From Tumebacillus lacus (GTDB lineage: Bacteria; Bacillota; Bacilli; Tumebacillales; Tumebacillaceae), in NCBI RefSeq assembly GCF_026410385.1, contig NZ_JAPMLT010000004.1, forward strand, positions 248,001 to 312,000: a stretch of DNA of 64,000 nucleotides, written 5' to 3'. Below are positions 50,207 to 59,174 of the stretch, piece by piece. Under the pieces are notes generated by a model, which was not told the DNA's origin, made no database searches, and saw only the letters and a list, made by a program, of their open reading frames with translations. Each line of letters opens with the position of its first letter. The first letter of the stretch is position 1. A program made the position numbers and the translations under genes.

Positions 50207-50791
50207 GTGCAAAAGAAAGAGCGGTTTTTGATGTTGACGCTGTTGGTTGGGATCTTGCTGGCGGGGAGTGTGTATCTCTACGGCGGGAAACCAAATCAAG
50301 AGGCGATGGTGCCCGTAACGGCAGACCGGGCGGACGGGACCGGGCAAAAGGACGCGGCCGAAGCGGCGGTGATGATCAAGGTCCACGTGAAAGGAGAGGT
50401 CAACCGACCGGGCGTGTATCAGATCCCGGCCGATTCGCGCGTGATCGACGCTGTGGAAGCGGCAGGCGGGGCCAAGGACAGCGCAGATGTGAACGAGTTG
50501 AATCTGGCTGCGGTGCTGAGCGACAGCATCGAGATCGTCGTGCCGCAGACGGGTGTCGCCGCAAAGGAACAATCTGCGGCGCAGGGGGAACAGTCCGGCA
50601 AGATCAACCTCAACACCGCCACCGCCGATGAACTGGACAAACTCCCCGGCATCGGTTCGACGCGAGCACAAGCGATCGTCGACTACCGCCAGTCGAACGG
50701 CCGCTTTCTGACGGTCGACGATTTGAAGAACGTCCCCGGATTTGGCGTAAAGCTCGTCGATCAAGTGCGCGGCTCGGTGTTTGTCAAGTGA
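50207..50791 (+). CDS. comEA: competence DNA receptor ComEA
   Basis: 194 residues from the GTG at 50207, 9 bases after AGGAGG. One N-terminal membrane helix (FLMLTLLVGILLAGSVYLYG), a SLBB domain (about 62-120, VHVKGEVNRPGVYQIP), and a C-terminal helix-hairpin-helix pair (about 135-194, INLNTATADELDKLPGIG and LKNVPGFG) for binding double-stranded DNA. It is the surface receptor for transforming DNA. comEC starts 10 bases downstream. Confidence 0.95.
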   Translation: MQKKERFLMLTLLVGILLAGSVYLYGGKPNQEAMVPVTADRADGTGQKDAAEAAVMIKVHVKGEVNRPGVYQIPADSRVIDAVEAAGGAKDSADVNELNLAAVLSDSIEIVVPQTGVAAKEQSAAQGEQSGKINLNTATADELDKLPGIGSTRAQAIVDYRQSNGRFLTVDDLKNVPGFGVKLVDQVRGSVFVK

Positions 50792-50801
50792 GGCGGGAAT
50801 C

Positions 50802-53126
50802 ATGACGCATCGGTTGTTGTTGCTCAGTTTTGTTGCTTTTTTGAGCGGTGTCATCCTCGCAGAACGGTATCCGGAATCTTGGAGTCCAGTGTGGGTTTTG
50901 ATGCCTGTGCCGCTCTGTTTCTTGTTTCGCAAAAGACAGCTCAGCGCGCTGCTCACCGTTTCCCTGCTGACCGGGCTCTTTTACTCGGCCGCGTATCAGG
51001 CGCATCAGCGGCCGACGCTCGACGCATGGGTCGGGCAGGAGGTCGAGTTGCGCGGGAGGGTCGCACAGGAGCCGACGGTGAAGGCGAGCGGAACTTCTTT
51101 TACGCTGGAGGTCACCGCTGTCCGGATCGGGACTGCGTGGCGTCAGACGGAGGAGAAGGCCGTTGTGCGGCTGCGTGAGACGCGCGGCGGTACCGTGCGC
51201 GCCGGTGACCTGCTGTCGGTCGAACGCGCCCTGCTGGAAAAGCCCGTACCGTCTCGAAATCCCGGTGCTTTTGACGCGAAGAGCTTTTATGGCAGACAAG
51301 GGATCTTTTACTCACTGTCCCTCACCGCCGCGCAACTGACGGTGACCGGTCACGACGAAAAAGGTCTGTCCGGACGATTTTTTCTCCCGCTGCGGCAACG
51401 TTTGCTGCTCGTGTTGAATCAACAGTTCTCCCCGCAGCACGCCGCAGTCTTTGCCGGTCTGTTGTTTGGGATCACGGAGAACATCGACCAGGATCTGATC
51501 GAAACGTTCCGCGTACTCGGCGTCGTCCACATCCTCGCCGTCTCCGGCGCGAATGTGGCGATGATCACGGTGCCCTTTCTGCTCGTGCTGAAAAAATGGC
51601 AAGTCCCCGCACGTCCCCGCTATACCCTGACGATCCTCCTGGTCCTTCTCTACGCCGGCATCACCGGCTGGGAGCCCTCCGTCACACGCGCAGCCGTCAT
51701 GGCGATCCTCTTGCTCGTCGCCCGCATGCTGACCCGCGCCGCCGATCCGCTCACCGCATGGGCGCTCGCCGGGTGGATCGCGCTGCTGCTCCATCCCCGG
51801 ATCTGGCAAGACCTCGGCTTTCAACTCACGATGATCATCACCCTCGGATTACTCCTGATCCCCTCTCGATTGGAAAAACGGTTCCCCCGTATCCCCCGCA
51901 GTGTCCTTTTTACTCTCACCGCAGAACTGATGTCCGTTCCGCTCGTCCTCTCGGTCACTCCCGTGTGGACACCGTTGTCTCTCCTCGCCAATCTGTATCT
52001 CATGCCGCTGCTGGCCGCGCTCGTGCCGCTGGGGCTGGTCACGGTGTTGCTCGGGCTGGTGCACCCCGCTGCGGCGACGCTGCCCGCTCTGCTTGCAAAG
52101 TGGGGGCTGCAAGGGCTGTTTCTGGACCCTTTGCAGCGGGCCGGAGCGAGCGGCATCGGGGTCACGCATGTGCAAGCACCGCCGGTGTGGTGGCTCGCCG
52201 TGTATTACTCGATGTGGATCCTCTACGCATCCGGCCGGTTGAAACACCGATGGCGGCAGGGGGCGCTTTTCGGTCTGGCGTTCCTTTTGGCGGCCGGGAT
52301 GTTGTGGCGTTCGTATGGGCCTGCGCCATTGACTGTCACGTATCTCGATGTGGGACAGGGCGATGCGATCCTCATCCAAACTCCGCAGCGGCACGTCTGG
52401 CTCGTCGACGGCGGCGGGGTGCCGGGCTTTTTGAAAACGGACTATGATGTCGGCGAAAAGGTCGTCGTGCCGGCGCTCGCCTCGCAGGGCATCGACGAGA
52501 TCGACGTGCTGGTGATCACGCACCCCGACGAAGATCATATCAAAGGGCTGGGAGCGGTGTTGAAACACGTTCATGTCAGGCACATCATCACCTCGTTCGC
52601 GGCACAAACCTCCGAAGAGGCGCCCTTTTACCACGAGTTGATCGCGGATGCAAAACGGCGCGGCATCGCTGTCACAAACATCCAAAAAGGCGACCGCCAC
52701 ACCCCCGAACCGGGCCTCGAAGTTCTCTATCACAATCCTCCCGGACAACCTTTTCAAAACACTCGCTCAGACAGCAATGCAAACTCAATCGTCTTTTCCA
52801 TGATCTACGGACAGCGGCATTTTCTCTTTGCCGCCGATCTGGAAGGCGAGGTGGAACGCAGGCTTGGCTCTCTGCCGCGGACGGACGTGCTGAAAGTGGC
52901 TCACCACGGCAGCGCGCACTCGACGACTCCGGAATTTTTGCGGATGGTAAAGCCCCGTCACGCCGTGCTGTCGGCAGGGGCGCGCAATCGCTACGGGCAT
53001 CCGGCACCTGCCGTTGTGGAGCGGCTGACGGCGGCGGGGAGCACCGTGTGGCGAACAGACAGGCAAGGGGCGATCCGCTGTCAGACGGACGGCGAGGAGT
53101 TGAAGTGTCTCGCGTGGGCAGACTAA
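50802..53126 (+). CDS. comEC: competence DNA channel ComEC/Rec2
   Basis: 774 residues; ATG at 50802 after GAGGCGGG. DUF4131 N-terminal part with an OB fold, a competence membrane domain with several helices (HILAVSGANVAMITVPFLLV), and a C-terminal metallo-beta-lactamase-like domain (LDVGQGDAILIQTP, THPDEDHIKGL, VAHHGSAHSTTPEF). It forms the channel and probably degrades one strand on import. The comEB gene is not between comEA and comEC here. With mntR and ddl nearby there is no other competence gene in view. Confidence 0.95.
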   Translation: MTHRLLLLSFVAFLSGVILAERYPESWSPVWVLMPVPLCFLFRKRQLSALLTVSLLTGLFYSAAYQAHQRPTLDAWVGQEVELRGRVAQEPTVKASGTSFTLEVTAVRIGTAWRQTEEKAVVRLRETRGGTVRAGDLLSVERALLEKPVPSRNPGAFDAKSFYGRQGIFYSLSLTAAQLTVTGHDEKGLSGRFFLPLRQRLLLVLNQQFSPQHAAVFAGLLFGITENIDQDLIETFRVLGVVHILAVSGANVAMITVPFLLVLKKWQVPARPRYTLTILLVLLYAGITGWEPSVTRAAVMAILLLVARMLTRAADPLTAWALAGWIALLLHPRIWQDLGFQLTMIITLGLLLIPSRLEKRFPRIPRSVLFTLTAELMSVPLVLSVTPVWTPLSLLANLYLMPLLAALVPLGLVTVLLGLVHPAAATLPALLAKWGLQGLFLDPLQRAGASGIGVTHVQAPPVWWLAVYYSMWILYASGRLKHRWRQGALFGLAFLLAAGMLWRSYGPAPLTVTYLDVGQGDAILIQTPQRHVWLVDGGGVPGFLKTDYDVGEKVVVPALASQGIDEIDVLVITHPDEDHIKGLGAVLKHVHVRHIITSFAAQTSEEAPFYHELIADAKRRGIAVTNIQKGDRHTPEPGLEVLYHNPPGQPFQNTRSDSNANSIVFSMIYGQRHFLFAADLEGEVERRLGSLPRTDVLKVAHHGSAHSTTPEFLRMVKPRHAVLSAGARNRYGHPAPAVVERLTAAGSTVWRTDRQGAIRCQTDGEELKCLAWAD

Positions 53127-53168
53127 GCGGTGTACCGCCCAAACTCCGGTCAAAGGGGGAATCTTCTC

Positions 53169-53645
53169 ATGGGGAACAATCGCAACCGCAACCGAGTCGA
53201 AGTACCCGGCGCACGCGCTGCATTGGATCACCTCAAAACAGAAGTTGCTTCCGAACTGGGCATTCCGAACTATGACCAGCTGGATTTGGGTGCTCTGCCA
53301 TCCCGCCTGAACGGGAAAGTCGGCGGCTTGATGGTGAGAAAGATGATCGAGTTCGCCGAACATGCGATGCAGGGATCGCCGCAAGTCTTGCAAGCGGTTG
53401 AAGCGGAGCCGGGAGCTACTCAGGAAGACATCCGCGTGGCCCAGCAATCGATGCAGGCCGCGAATGCTTTCGTGGGGCAGTTCAACCAAACGGGGCAACT
53501 GCCGCAACAACAAATGCAGGCGACGGGGTTGCCTTTGCAAGCATTTAATGAGCAGTTGCAGGCGTTGAACCAGCAACAGCCCATGCCGAATCCCGCGATG
53601 CAACAGGATGCGCAGGCGTTCCTTGAAGGACCATCGTTCCAGTAG
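53169..53645 (+). CDS. alpha/beta-type small acid-soluble spore protein with Gln-rich C-terminal extension
   Basis: 158 residues; ATG at 53169 after AAAGGGGGA. Residues about 13-70 form an alpha/beta SASP domain: ALDHLKTEVASELGIPNYDQ with the GPR-type cleavage region, then SRLNGKVGGLMVRKMIEFAE. Such proteins coat spore DNA and are degraded on germination. The family is usually 60-95 residues; here about 85 further residues rich in Gln, Met and Ala (QLPQQQMQATGLPLQAFNEQ and similar) follow. The extension could be an additional amino acid store or mediate assembly. Confidence 0.85.
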   Translation: MGNNRNRNRVEVPGARAALDHLKTEVASELGIPNYDQLDLGALPSRLNGKVGGLMVRKMIEFAEHAMQGSPQVLQAVEAEPGATQEDIRVAQQSMQAANAFVGQFNQTGQLPQQQMQATGLPLQAFNEQLQALNQQQPMPNPAMQQDAQAFLEGPSFQ

Positions 53646-53670
53646 AACTCCGTCTTTGGTACGCAACAAG

Positions 53671-53703
53671 GCGGCGCACCCACGCGGTGCGTCGCTTCTT
53701 TGA
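53671..53703 (+). terminator. intrinsic terminator after the SASP gene
   Basis: GCGGCGCACC/GGTGCGTCGC stem (one mismatch) followed by TTCTTTG, a weak T-run. Confidence 0.55.
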
Positions 53704-53799
53704 CAAATTTCTGAACATTTGGCAAAGATTGATCGTTGCTCAGGCAGGACCGGGTGTCGTACCCTGACTATAAGAGAGACAGCAGGAGGAACAACTGCC

Positions 53800-54057
53800 A
53801 TGACACCGAATGTTCATCAAATCGTTTTGCAAATGTCAGAACTGTCCAAGCAATTATCTGAACATCAGAACGAGATTCTCAAGCTGCAGACGAGCGACTT
53901 CATTCGTGCCTTTGTCTCGATGACCACGGCGATCGAACAGTTGGACAGCGTCCGCGAAGTGATGCGGGGTCGCGCCGACAATCTGCTCTCCCGCCCGGAC
54001 GCCACCGAGCGCAAACTGCGCAAAGAGCATCTCAAACTGGTTGTCAACAACAAATAG
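53800..54057 (+). CDS. small unrecognised helical protein
   Basis: 85 residues; ATG at 53800 after AGCAGGAGG. Entirely helical in appearance (MSELSKQLSEHQNEILKLQT), with coiled-coil potential over the first 35 residues and a basic C-terminus (KLRKEHLKLVVNNK). No family recognised. Own unit, about 100 bases before the next gene. Confidence 0.5.
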   Translation: MTPNVHQIVLQMSELSKQLSEHQNEILKLQTSDFIRAFVSMTTAIEQLDSVREVMRGRADNLLSRPDATERKLRKEHLKLVVNNK

Positions 54058-54157
54058 ATGTGACAAAAGCCCCTACTTTTTGCCTGCATAGCAAGTTCGG
54101 TAACGTCAGATATTAGGACAAGTACCGATCTCACGGCAAAAGGGAAGGGGCATTGTT

Positions 54158-54667
54158 ATGTACGAAACTTGGGTCAAAAGCATGATTGACATCCTTGATG
54201 AACTGGCACCGGTCACGGTCGTCCGCACGCGGTATGAACTTCCGCTCGGCTCGGTGACCGGCGATCACAGCACGCACGTGCACGCGCGGCTCGACCTGAT
54301 CGACGATGACAGCCCTTGGTGCGACCTCGTTATGGAAGAGGCGGGCGATCAGGTGTCGATCGGATACATGATCCACATCCCGAACTTGAACAAGCGCACC
54401 GACAAGGAGATCGTCGCCAACATCAAGACGATCGGCGAAGTGTCGGACGTATTTTTGCTGACTCCAGTGGGCGAAATCGGTCAAGAGACCTATGTGATCA
54501 AAGGCACGATCACCGCAACCATGGAACATCCCACCGACAATTTCAACAGCGCCACGCACGACATGGCGGAAAAGATCGTCCGTCTGATGCAAGCGGGCGG
54601 CTATGATGTCACCCAAGGTCAGGACGGAGTGCGGGACGACGATCTCGTCACGTGGCCTGTCGAATGA
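54158..54667 (+). CDS. unrecognised 169-residue protein
   Basis: ATG after AAGGGAAGGGG. Acidic, soluble, mixed alpha/beta protein (STHVHARLDLIDDDSPWCDL; DVFLLTPVGEIGQETYVIKG), with neither signal peptide nor recognised motif. It overlaps the following gene (ATGATGG), so the two are likely translated together. Confidence 0.55.
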   Translation: MYETWVKSMIDILDELAPVTVVRTRYELPLGSVTGDHSTHVHARLDLIDDDSPWCDLVMEEAGDQVSIGYMIHIPNLNKRTDKEIVANIKTIGEVSDVFLLTPVGEIGQETYVIKGTITATMEHPTDNFNSATHDMAEKIVRLMQAGGYDVTQGQDGVRDDDLVTWPVE

Positions 54668-54906
54668 TGGAGAACGAAAGCCGACAACCGCTCGACAAAG
54701 AGCTGGTGCAAAAATTGTTCCTCATGCAGCCAGACAATCGCCTGACTCCTGCCCAGATGGTGCGGCGTTCGCTGTTCCCCAGATGGGAAGTGATCACCCC
54801 GGCGGAGCACAATCCCGTGGACGAGGAAGACCGCAGGATCACGGAGATTTTGTCCGCCGCAACCCCGGAAACTCAAGCAGAATCAGCAAAACACCCCGAC
54901 GCATGA
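54664..54906 (+). CDS. small unrecognised protein coupled to the preceding gene
   Basis: 80 residues from the ATG at 54664 that overlaps the preceding stop; no separate ribosome binding site, so translational coupling is expected. Central segment LTPAQMVRRSLFPRWEVITP; acidic tail. No family recognised. A strong terminator overlaps its 3' end. Confidence 0.5.
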   Translation: MMENESRQPLDKELVQKLFLMQPDNRLTPAQMVRRSLFPRWEVITPAEHNPVDEEDRRITEILSAATPETQAESAKHPDA

Positions 54907-54924
54907 GCGCGGGGTGTTTTTTTG
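54889..54924 (+). terminator. intrinsic terminator
   Basis: ACACCCCG.../CGGGGTGT stem followed by eight T. It isolates the polyketide operon from upstream transcription. Confidence 0.88.
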
Positions 54925-54977
54925 TATCTTTTTGATGTGATTGTCTTATATATAAAATTAATTATTTTATAACTATC

Positions 54978-55007
54978 TTGACAAAAAGTTAGGTTCGTTG
55001 TGATAAT
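54978..55007 (+). promoter_or_regulatory. promoter of the polyketide operon
   Basis: TTGACA (54978-54983), 18-base spacer, GATAAT (55002-55007), in an AT-rich stretch. The predicted leader is about 110 bases before the first start codon; I see no known riboswitch in it. The whole operon to the window edge lacks another obvious promoter. Confidence 0.75.
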
Positions 55008-55124
55008 AGCTACTGAGGGACAGATTCTATCAACTTTGTAAATCAGGTTGTAGAAGTAATTTCTCGAAAGATAGCATCATCTGAAGAAAAACGTAGATTT
55101 TGATCGGTGGAGAGGTGACAAAGT

Positions 55125-55865
55125 TTGCTGAATGGGAAGCGGTACTTAGTGACCGGCGGGTCCCGCGGCATTGGCCGTGCGACCGTTTTGGCTCTGGCAG
55201 AGGCAGGAGCTGACGTCGCGTTTACCTACAGCAGCAACGAAGAGGCGGCTCACGATGTCTGTAAGGCGGCGGAGGGCTACTCGGGCAAGGTGCTGGCGAT
55301 TCAGGCAAACGCAGAAGATTTCGCAGCGGCGAAATCGGCGGTCGAACGGGTTCACGATGAGCTCGGCGGCTTGGATGGCGTTGTGATCAACGCGGGCATC
55401 ACGAAAGACCGCCCGCTGGTGATGATGCCGGAGGGAGACTGGGATGATGTGATCGCCACCAACCTCAAAGGCACGTTCAACTACGCACGGGCTGCCGTCT
55501 ACGGCATGATCCGTGAGCGCAGCGGCCGCATCGTCTGCGTCTCCTCGGTCAGCGGACTGACCGGCGTGCTCGGACAATCGAACTACTCGGCGACAAAAGC
55601 CGGACAGATCGGTTTCGTCCGCTCCTTGTCCAAAGAGGTGGGACCGTACGGCATCACCGTTAACGCGGTGGCCCCCGGTTTTATTGAGACCGACATCTGG
55701 GAACAGATCCCGGAGAACAAGCGCGAAGGCATTCTGGCCAGCATTCCGGTCGGACGTCTCGGTCAAGCGCAGGAAGTCGCGGCGGCGATCCGCTACTTGC
55801 TCTCGCCGGATGCGGCGTACATCACCGGCAGCGTTCTGGTGATCGACGGCGGGCTCAGCTCGTAG
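55125..55865 (+). CDS. FabG-like ketoreductase (SDR) of the type II PKS operon
   Basis: 246 residues; TTG start after GGAGAGGTG. The SDR cofactor motif TGGSRGIGRA (residues 8-17), NAG, and the catalytic Tyr154/Lys158 in NYSATKAG, with the Ser about 13 residues before, are all present. Close in form to FabG (beta-ketoacyl-ACP reductase, NADPH). As first gene of the operon it most likely reduces the growing beta-ketoacyl chain on the ACP. A second SDR is encoded at 60419. Confidence 0.88.
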   Translation: MLNGKRYLVTGGSRGIGRATVLALAEAGADVAFTYSSNEEAAHDVCKAAEGYSGKVLAIQANAEDFAAAKSAVERVHDELGGLDGVVINAGITKDRPLVMMPEGDWDDVIATNLKGTFNYARAAVYGMIRERSGRIVCVSSVSGLTGVLGQSNYSATKAGQIGFVRSLSKEVGPYGITVNAVAPGFIETDIWEQIPENKREGILASIPVGRLGQAQEVAAAIRYLLSPDAAYITGSVLVIDGGLSS

Positions 55866-55935
55866 TCGTCTCATCATCGAAATAATCAAAATAGTTTTTA
55901 CTTAATCTAACTTACTATTCTGGGAGGAATCAATC

Positions 55936-56184
55936 ATGAACGAAATGGAACTGAAAGGTCAACTGAAAGAAATCATCGCAGAGATCATCGAAGTCGACGA
56001 GTTCGGCGACGACGAAAACTTTGTCCGCGACCTCGGCGTCGACTCGATGATGGCACTGGAGATCGTCGCTCGCATCGAGAAGAGCTACCGTATCCGCATC
56101 CCGGAAGAATTCCTGCCGGAGATCAAGACCCTGACGGACGTCACCCGTGTCGTCTCCAACGTTATGCAGCCGATCAACGGCTAA
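55936..56184 (+). CDS. acyl carrier protein
   Basis: 82 residues; AGGAGG before the ATG at 55936. The attachment Ser37 for phosphopantetheine is in DLGVDSMMALEI. An acidic four-helix protein like ACPs of type II PKS/FAS. It sits directly before the KS/CLF pair, as expected of a minimal PKS. No phosphopantetheinyl transferase is in view. Confidence 0.93.
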   Translation: MNEMELKGQLKEIIAEIIEVDEFGDDENFVRDLGVDSMMALEIVARIEKSYRIRIPEEFLPEIKTLTDVTRVVSNVMQPING

Positions 56185-56238
56185 TTCCGTCTGAAGCTAT
56201 AGGAAATACTTCATATACGAATAAAAGGAGGAACCAGG

Positions 56239-57450
56239 ATGTCACGACGCATTGCGATCACCGGTCTTGGCGTGTTGTCGCCGATCGGGATCGGTCATCA
56301 GGAGTTTTGGAACAACCTGATCGCCGGCACGGTGGGCACCAAGAAGATCAAAGCGTTTGACACTTCGATCTTCGACGTGCACAACGGCGGCGAGGTCGAC
56401 GGTTTCGTACCGGATCAATATTTCAAAGTGATCAACCCGGAAGTGGCGGGCCGCACGACTCAACTGGCGGTCGCCGCAGCCCGGATGGCTGTCGAGGACG
56501 CAGGTCTGACGGGCGACTCGTATGAAGGCGAGCGCATCGGGGTCTGCATGGGCACGACGATGGGCAACCAATCGGTCGTCGAGGATGACAACGATGCGCA
56601 GATCAAGGGCGGTTCGCCGTTGATCCCCGATCTCGTCTCTCACTACGCGGAGGTGTACATCTCGGCGGCGGTGGCGGAAGAGATGGGCGCAGAAGGTCCG
56701 ATCTCCGTAGTCCCGACCGCATGCGCGGCCGGCAACTACGCGATCTCTTGGGGCGCGGACCTGATCCGCGACGGGCTGGTCGATGTCGCCATCGTCGGCG
56801 GTGCAGACGCGATCTCGCGCGGTTGCTTCGCGGTGTTCCATCGCCTCGGTGCCATCGCACCGGAGGTCTGCCAGCCGTTCGACGTCAACCGCAAAGGGAT
56901 GATGGTCGCGGAGGGCGCCGGCTGCGTCATCCTTGAGGATTACGACAAAGCGGTCGCTCGCGGCGCGCACATCTACGCCGAACTGCTCGGCTACGGTCTC
57001 GCCTGCGATGCGCATCACCCGACCGCTCCGCACCCGGAAGGTCTCGGTGCAAAAGGCGCGATGCAACGCGCATTGGTGGAAGCCGGGATCGGCGCCGAAT
57101 CGGTCAACTACGTTTCAGCACACGGCACCGGCACCCGCGCCAACGACTCCTCGGAGTCGCGCTCGGTCCGCGACGTGTTTGGCGTTCGTGCTGATGAACT
57201 GCCGACCTCCTCGATCAAATCGATGCTCGGTCACACGATGGGTGCCGCCTCCGCGATTGAAGCGGTCACCTGTGCGCTGACGATCAAGCACGGCGTGATC
57301 CCGCCGACGGTCAACTTTAAAGAATCGGACCCGGACTGCCTCAATCAGATCGTTCCGAATGAAGCGATGTCCTATCCCGTGGAAGTGGCGCTGAGCAACT
57401 CGTTTGCATTTGGCGGCAACATCTCCACGATCATCATGGGGAGAGTGTAA
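56239..57450 (+). CDS. ketosynthase alpha (KAS II/FabF-type) of a type II PKS
   Basis: 403 residues with the full catalytic set: Cys162 in PTACAAGN, His295 in SAHGTGT, His332 in MLGHTMGAAS. It catalyses Claisen condensation of malonyl-ACP onto the growing chain. It is followed after 3 bases by a non-catalytic paralogue, so it acts as the KS half of a heterodimer. FabF of primary metabolism is an alternative, but the CLF neighbour argues against it. Confidence 0.93.
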   Translation: MSRRIAITGLGVLSPIGIGHQEFWNNLIAGTVGTKKIKAFDTSIFDVHNGGEVDGFVPDQYFKVINPEVAGRTTQLAVAAARMAVEDAGLTGDSYEGERIGVCMGTTMGNQSVVEDDNDAQIKGGSPLIPDLVSHYAEVYISAAVAEEMGAEGPISVVPTACAAGNYAISWGADLIRDGLVDVAIVGGADAISRGCFAVFHRLGAIAPEVCQPFDVNRKGMMVAEGAGCVILEDYDKAVARGAHIYAELLGYGLACDAHHPTAPHPEGLGAKGAMQRALVEAGIGAESVNYVSAHGTGTRANDSSESRSVRDVFGVRADELPTSSIKSMLGHTMGAASAIEAVTCALTIKHGVIPPTVNFKESDPDCLNQIVPNEAMSYPVEVALSNSFAFGGNISTIIMGRV

Positions 57451-57453
57451 GCG

Positions 57454-58692
57454 ATGACCTATCAAGCAGACTCCATTGTCATCACAGGGATCGGCGCTGT
57501 GTCCGCCTTCGGTCTCGGTGCCGACGCGGTCTGGGCGGCGCTGGAAAACGGCGAGACGCCGCGCGCGCTGCTCGAAGGCGAAGCGACCTCTTCCCCGCAG
57601 ACCCCGTACGGGGTGAAGGTGGGCAACTGGAACCCGGTCGAACTGCTCGGCAAACGGGGCTTGCAATTCCTGCGCCCCAGCACCCAGTTCCTGCTCGGCG
57701 CGTCGCAACTGGCACTCGCCGAAGCGGGTCTGAACGAGCAGATGCCCGATCCGGACGACCTCGGCGTCGTCATCGGCACCAACCTCGCCGGGCTCCAATC
57801 GATCACCAACTACGACTTCACCGCTGTCACGGAAGGGCCGCAGTACGTCTCGCCGATGGAAGCGCCGAACACGCTGGCGAACGCACCGGCCTCGCATCTC
57901 GCGATCCGCGTGCAAGCCCGTGCGCTGAACACGACGATCGCGTCCGGCCAGTGCGCAGGGTTTGACGCGCTCGGCTATGCGTCCAAGATGCTGCGCGAAG
58001 GCCGTGCCCGCTATGTGCTGGTCGGCGGCGTCGAAGAGCTGAACGAGCGGGTGCTGTGGATGTACCAAAATTCCAACGTCCTGCCGCACGAACGCCCGGA
58101 AGACGCGGGTCGTCCGTTCGACGGCAAGAGCACCGGCTGGGTGCCGGGCGAAGGCGCGGCTGTGCTCGTGCTGGAGCGCTACGAAGATGCGGTCAACCGC
58201 GGTGCGAAACCGCTGGCTGAACTGGTCTCATGGGCAGCGTCCTTCTCCGCACCGTCCTCGGTGGAAAAACGGGCGAAGGGACTCGCTCGTGCGGCGAAAA
58301 ACGCGCTGCAGATCGCGAAATTGTCTGCCGAAGAGATCGACCTCGTCGTCTCCGGTGCGAACGGGCATCACGAACAGGACCGTGCGGAAGCGATGGCGAT
58401 CACCGAACTGTTCGGCGAGCAACGTCCGAACGTCGACGTGTGTGCGATCAAAGGCACGCTCGGCGAGTCGTACGGCGCGAGCGGCCTGTTCCAGGCTGTG
58501 GCTGCTGTCGGCGCGCTCCAGCGCGGCACCGTTCCGGCGACCGCAGGCTATGAATCTGAAGATTCCGAAGCTCCGCACCTGCCGGGCCTGCGCGCCGAAT
58601 CGCGCAGCTTTGCAGGCAACCATGTCCTCCTGACCGGCCAAGACCTGTTCGGCTCGGCCAGCGCGGTCGTGCTGCGCGGTGCCGGCGCGTAA
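57454..58692 (+). CDS. chain-length factor (ketosynthase beta)
   Basis: 412 residues of thiolase fold aligned to the KS upstream. The nucleophile Cys is replaced by Gln166 (SGQCAGFDAL aligned to TACAAGNYAI; the adjacent Cys167 is one position off), the first His motif reads SGANGHHEQD in place of SAHGTGT, and the second His is Glu338 (LGESYGAS). Gln at the Cys position is the classic mark of chain-length factors, which pair with KS and set chain length. The start is 3 bases after the KS stop. Confidence 0.88.
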   Translation: MTYQADSIVITGIGAVSAFGLGADAVWAALENGETPRALLEGEATSSPQTPYGVKVGNWNPVELLGKRGLQFLRPSTQFLLGASQLALAEAGLNEQMPDPDDLGVVIGTNLAGLQSITNYDFTAVTEGPQYVSPMEAPNTLANAPASHLAIRVQARALNTTIASGQCAGFDALGYASKMLREGRARYVLVGGVEELNERVLWMYQNSNVLPHERPEDAGRPFDGKSTGWVPGEGAAVLVLERYEDAVNRGAKPLAELVSWAASFSAPSSVEKRAKGLARAAKNALQIAKLSAEEIDLVVSGANGHHEQDRAEAMAITELFGEQRPNVDVCAIKGTLGESYGASGLFQAVAAVGALQRGTVPATAGYESEDSEAPHLPGLRAESRSFAGNHVLLTGQDLFGSASAVVLRGAGA

Positions 58693-58709
58693 CGAAAGGG
58701 GTTTCCTCA

Positions 58710-59159
58710 ATGACGACGACTATCAAGCTCGGCTTTGATCAAGTTCGCCGCCTGCTGCCTCAGGCGTACCCGTTTTGCCTCGTGGACGTAGTCGAAGAAC
58801 TGACACCTGGCGAGCGGATCGTCGCCCGGAAAAACATCTCGGGGAACGAGTGGATGTTCCCCGGGCATTTTCCGGACAAAGCGATCTATCCGGGCGTGCT
58901 GCTGATCGAAGGCATGGCCCAGACCTCGATCCTGCTGTTCAAAGGGGCGGAAGATCAGGACGCTGATTTTGAAGGCGCGACCTTCATGATCGCCTCGGTC
59001 AAATCGAGATTTCTCGCGCCGGTCGTGCCGGGCGATCAAGTCCGCTACACCTGTGAAGTGGTCAAGGTGGTCTCCACCGGCGGCGTGATGGAATGCACAG
59101 CGACTGTTGACGGCAACGTGGTCGCCAAGGCAGACCTGACCTTTGCGGTTCAACGATAA
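58710..59159 (+). CDS. FabZ-like 3-hydroxyacyl-ACP dehydratase
   Basis: 149 residues of the hotdog fold with the FabZ signature MFPGHFPDKAIYPGVLLIEG: His53 is catalytic and the Glu 14 residues later acts with it. It should dehydrate the hydroxyacyl chain made by the ketoreductase, leaving double bonds. With KS, CLF, ACP and KR it completes a set that can build a polyene. Confidence 0.9.
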   Translation: MTTTIKLGFDQVRRLLPQAYPFCLVDVVEELTPGERIVARKNISGNEWMFPGHFPDKAIYPGVLLIEGMAQTSILLFKGAEDQDADFEGATFMIASVKSRFLAPVVPGDQVRYTCEVVKVVSTGGVMECTATVDGNVVAKADLTFAVQR

Positions 59160-59174
59160 AGGGGAGGGGTCTTT

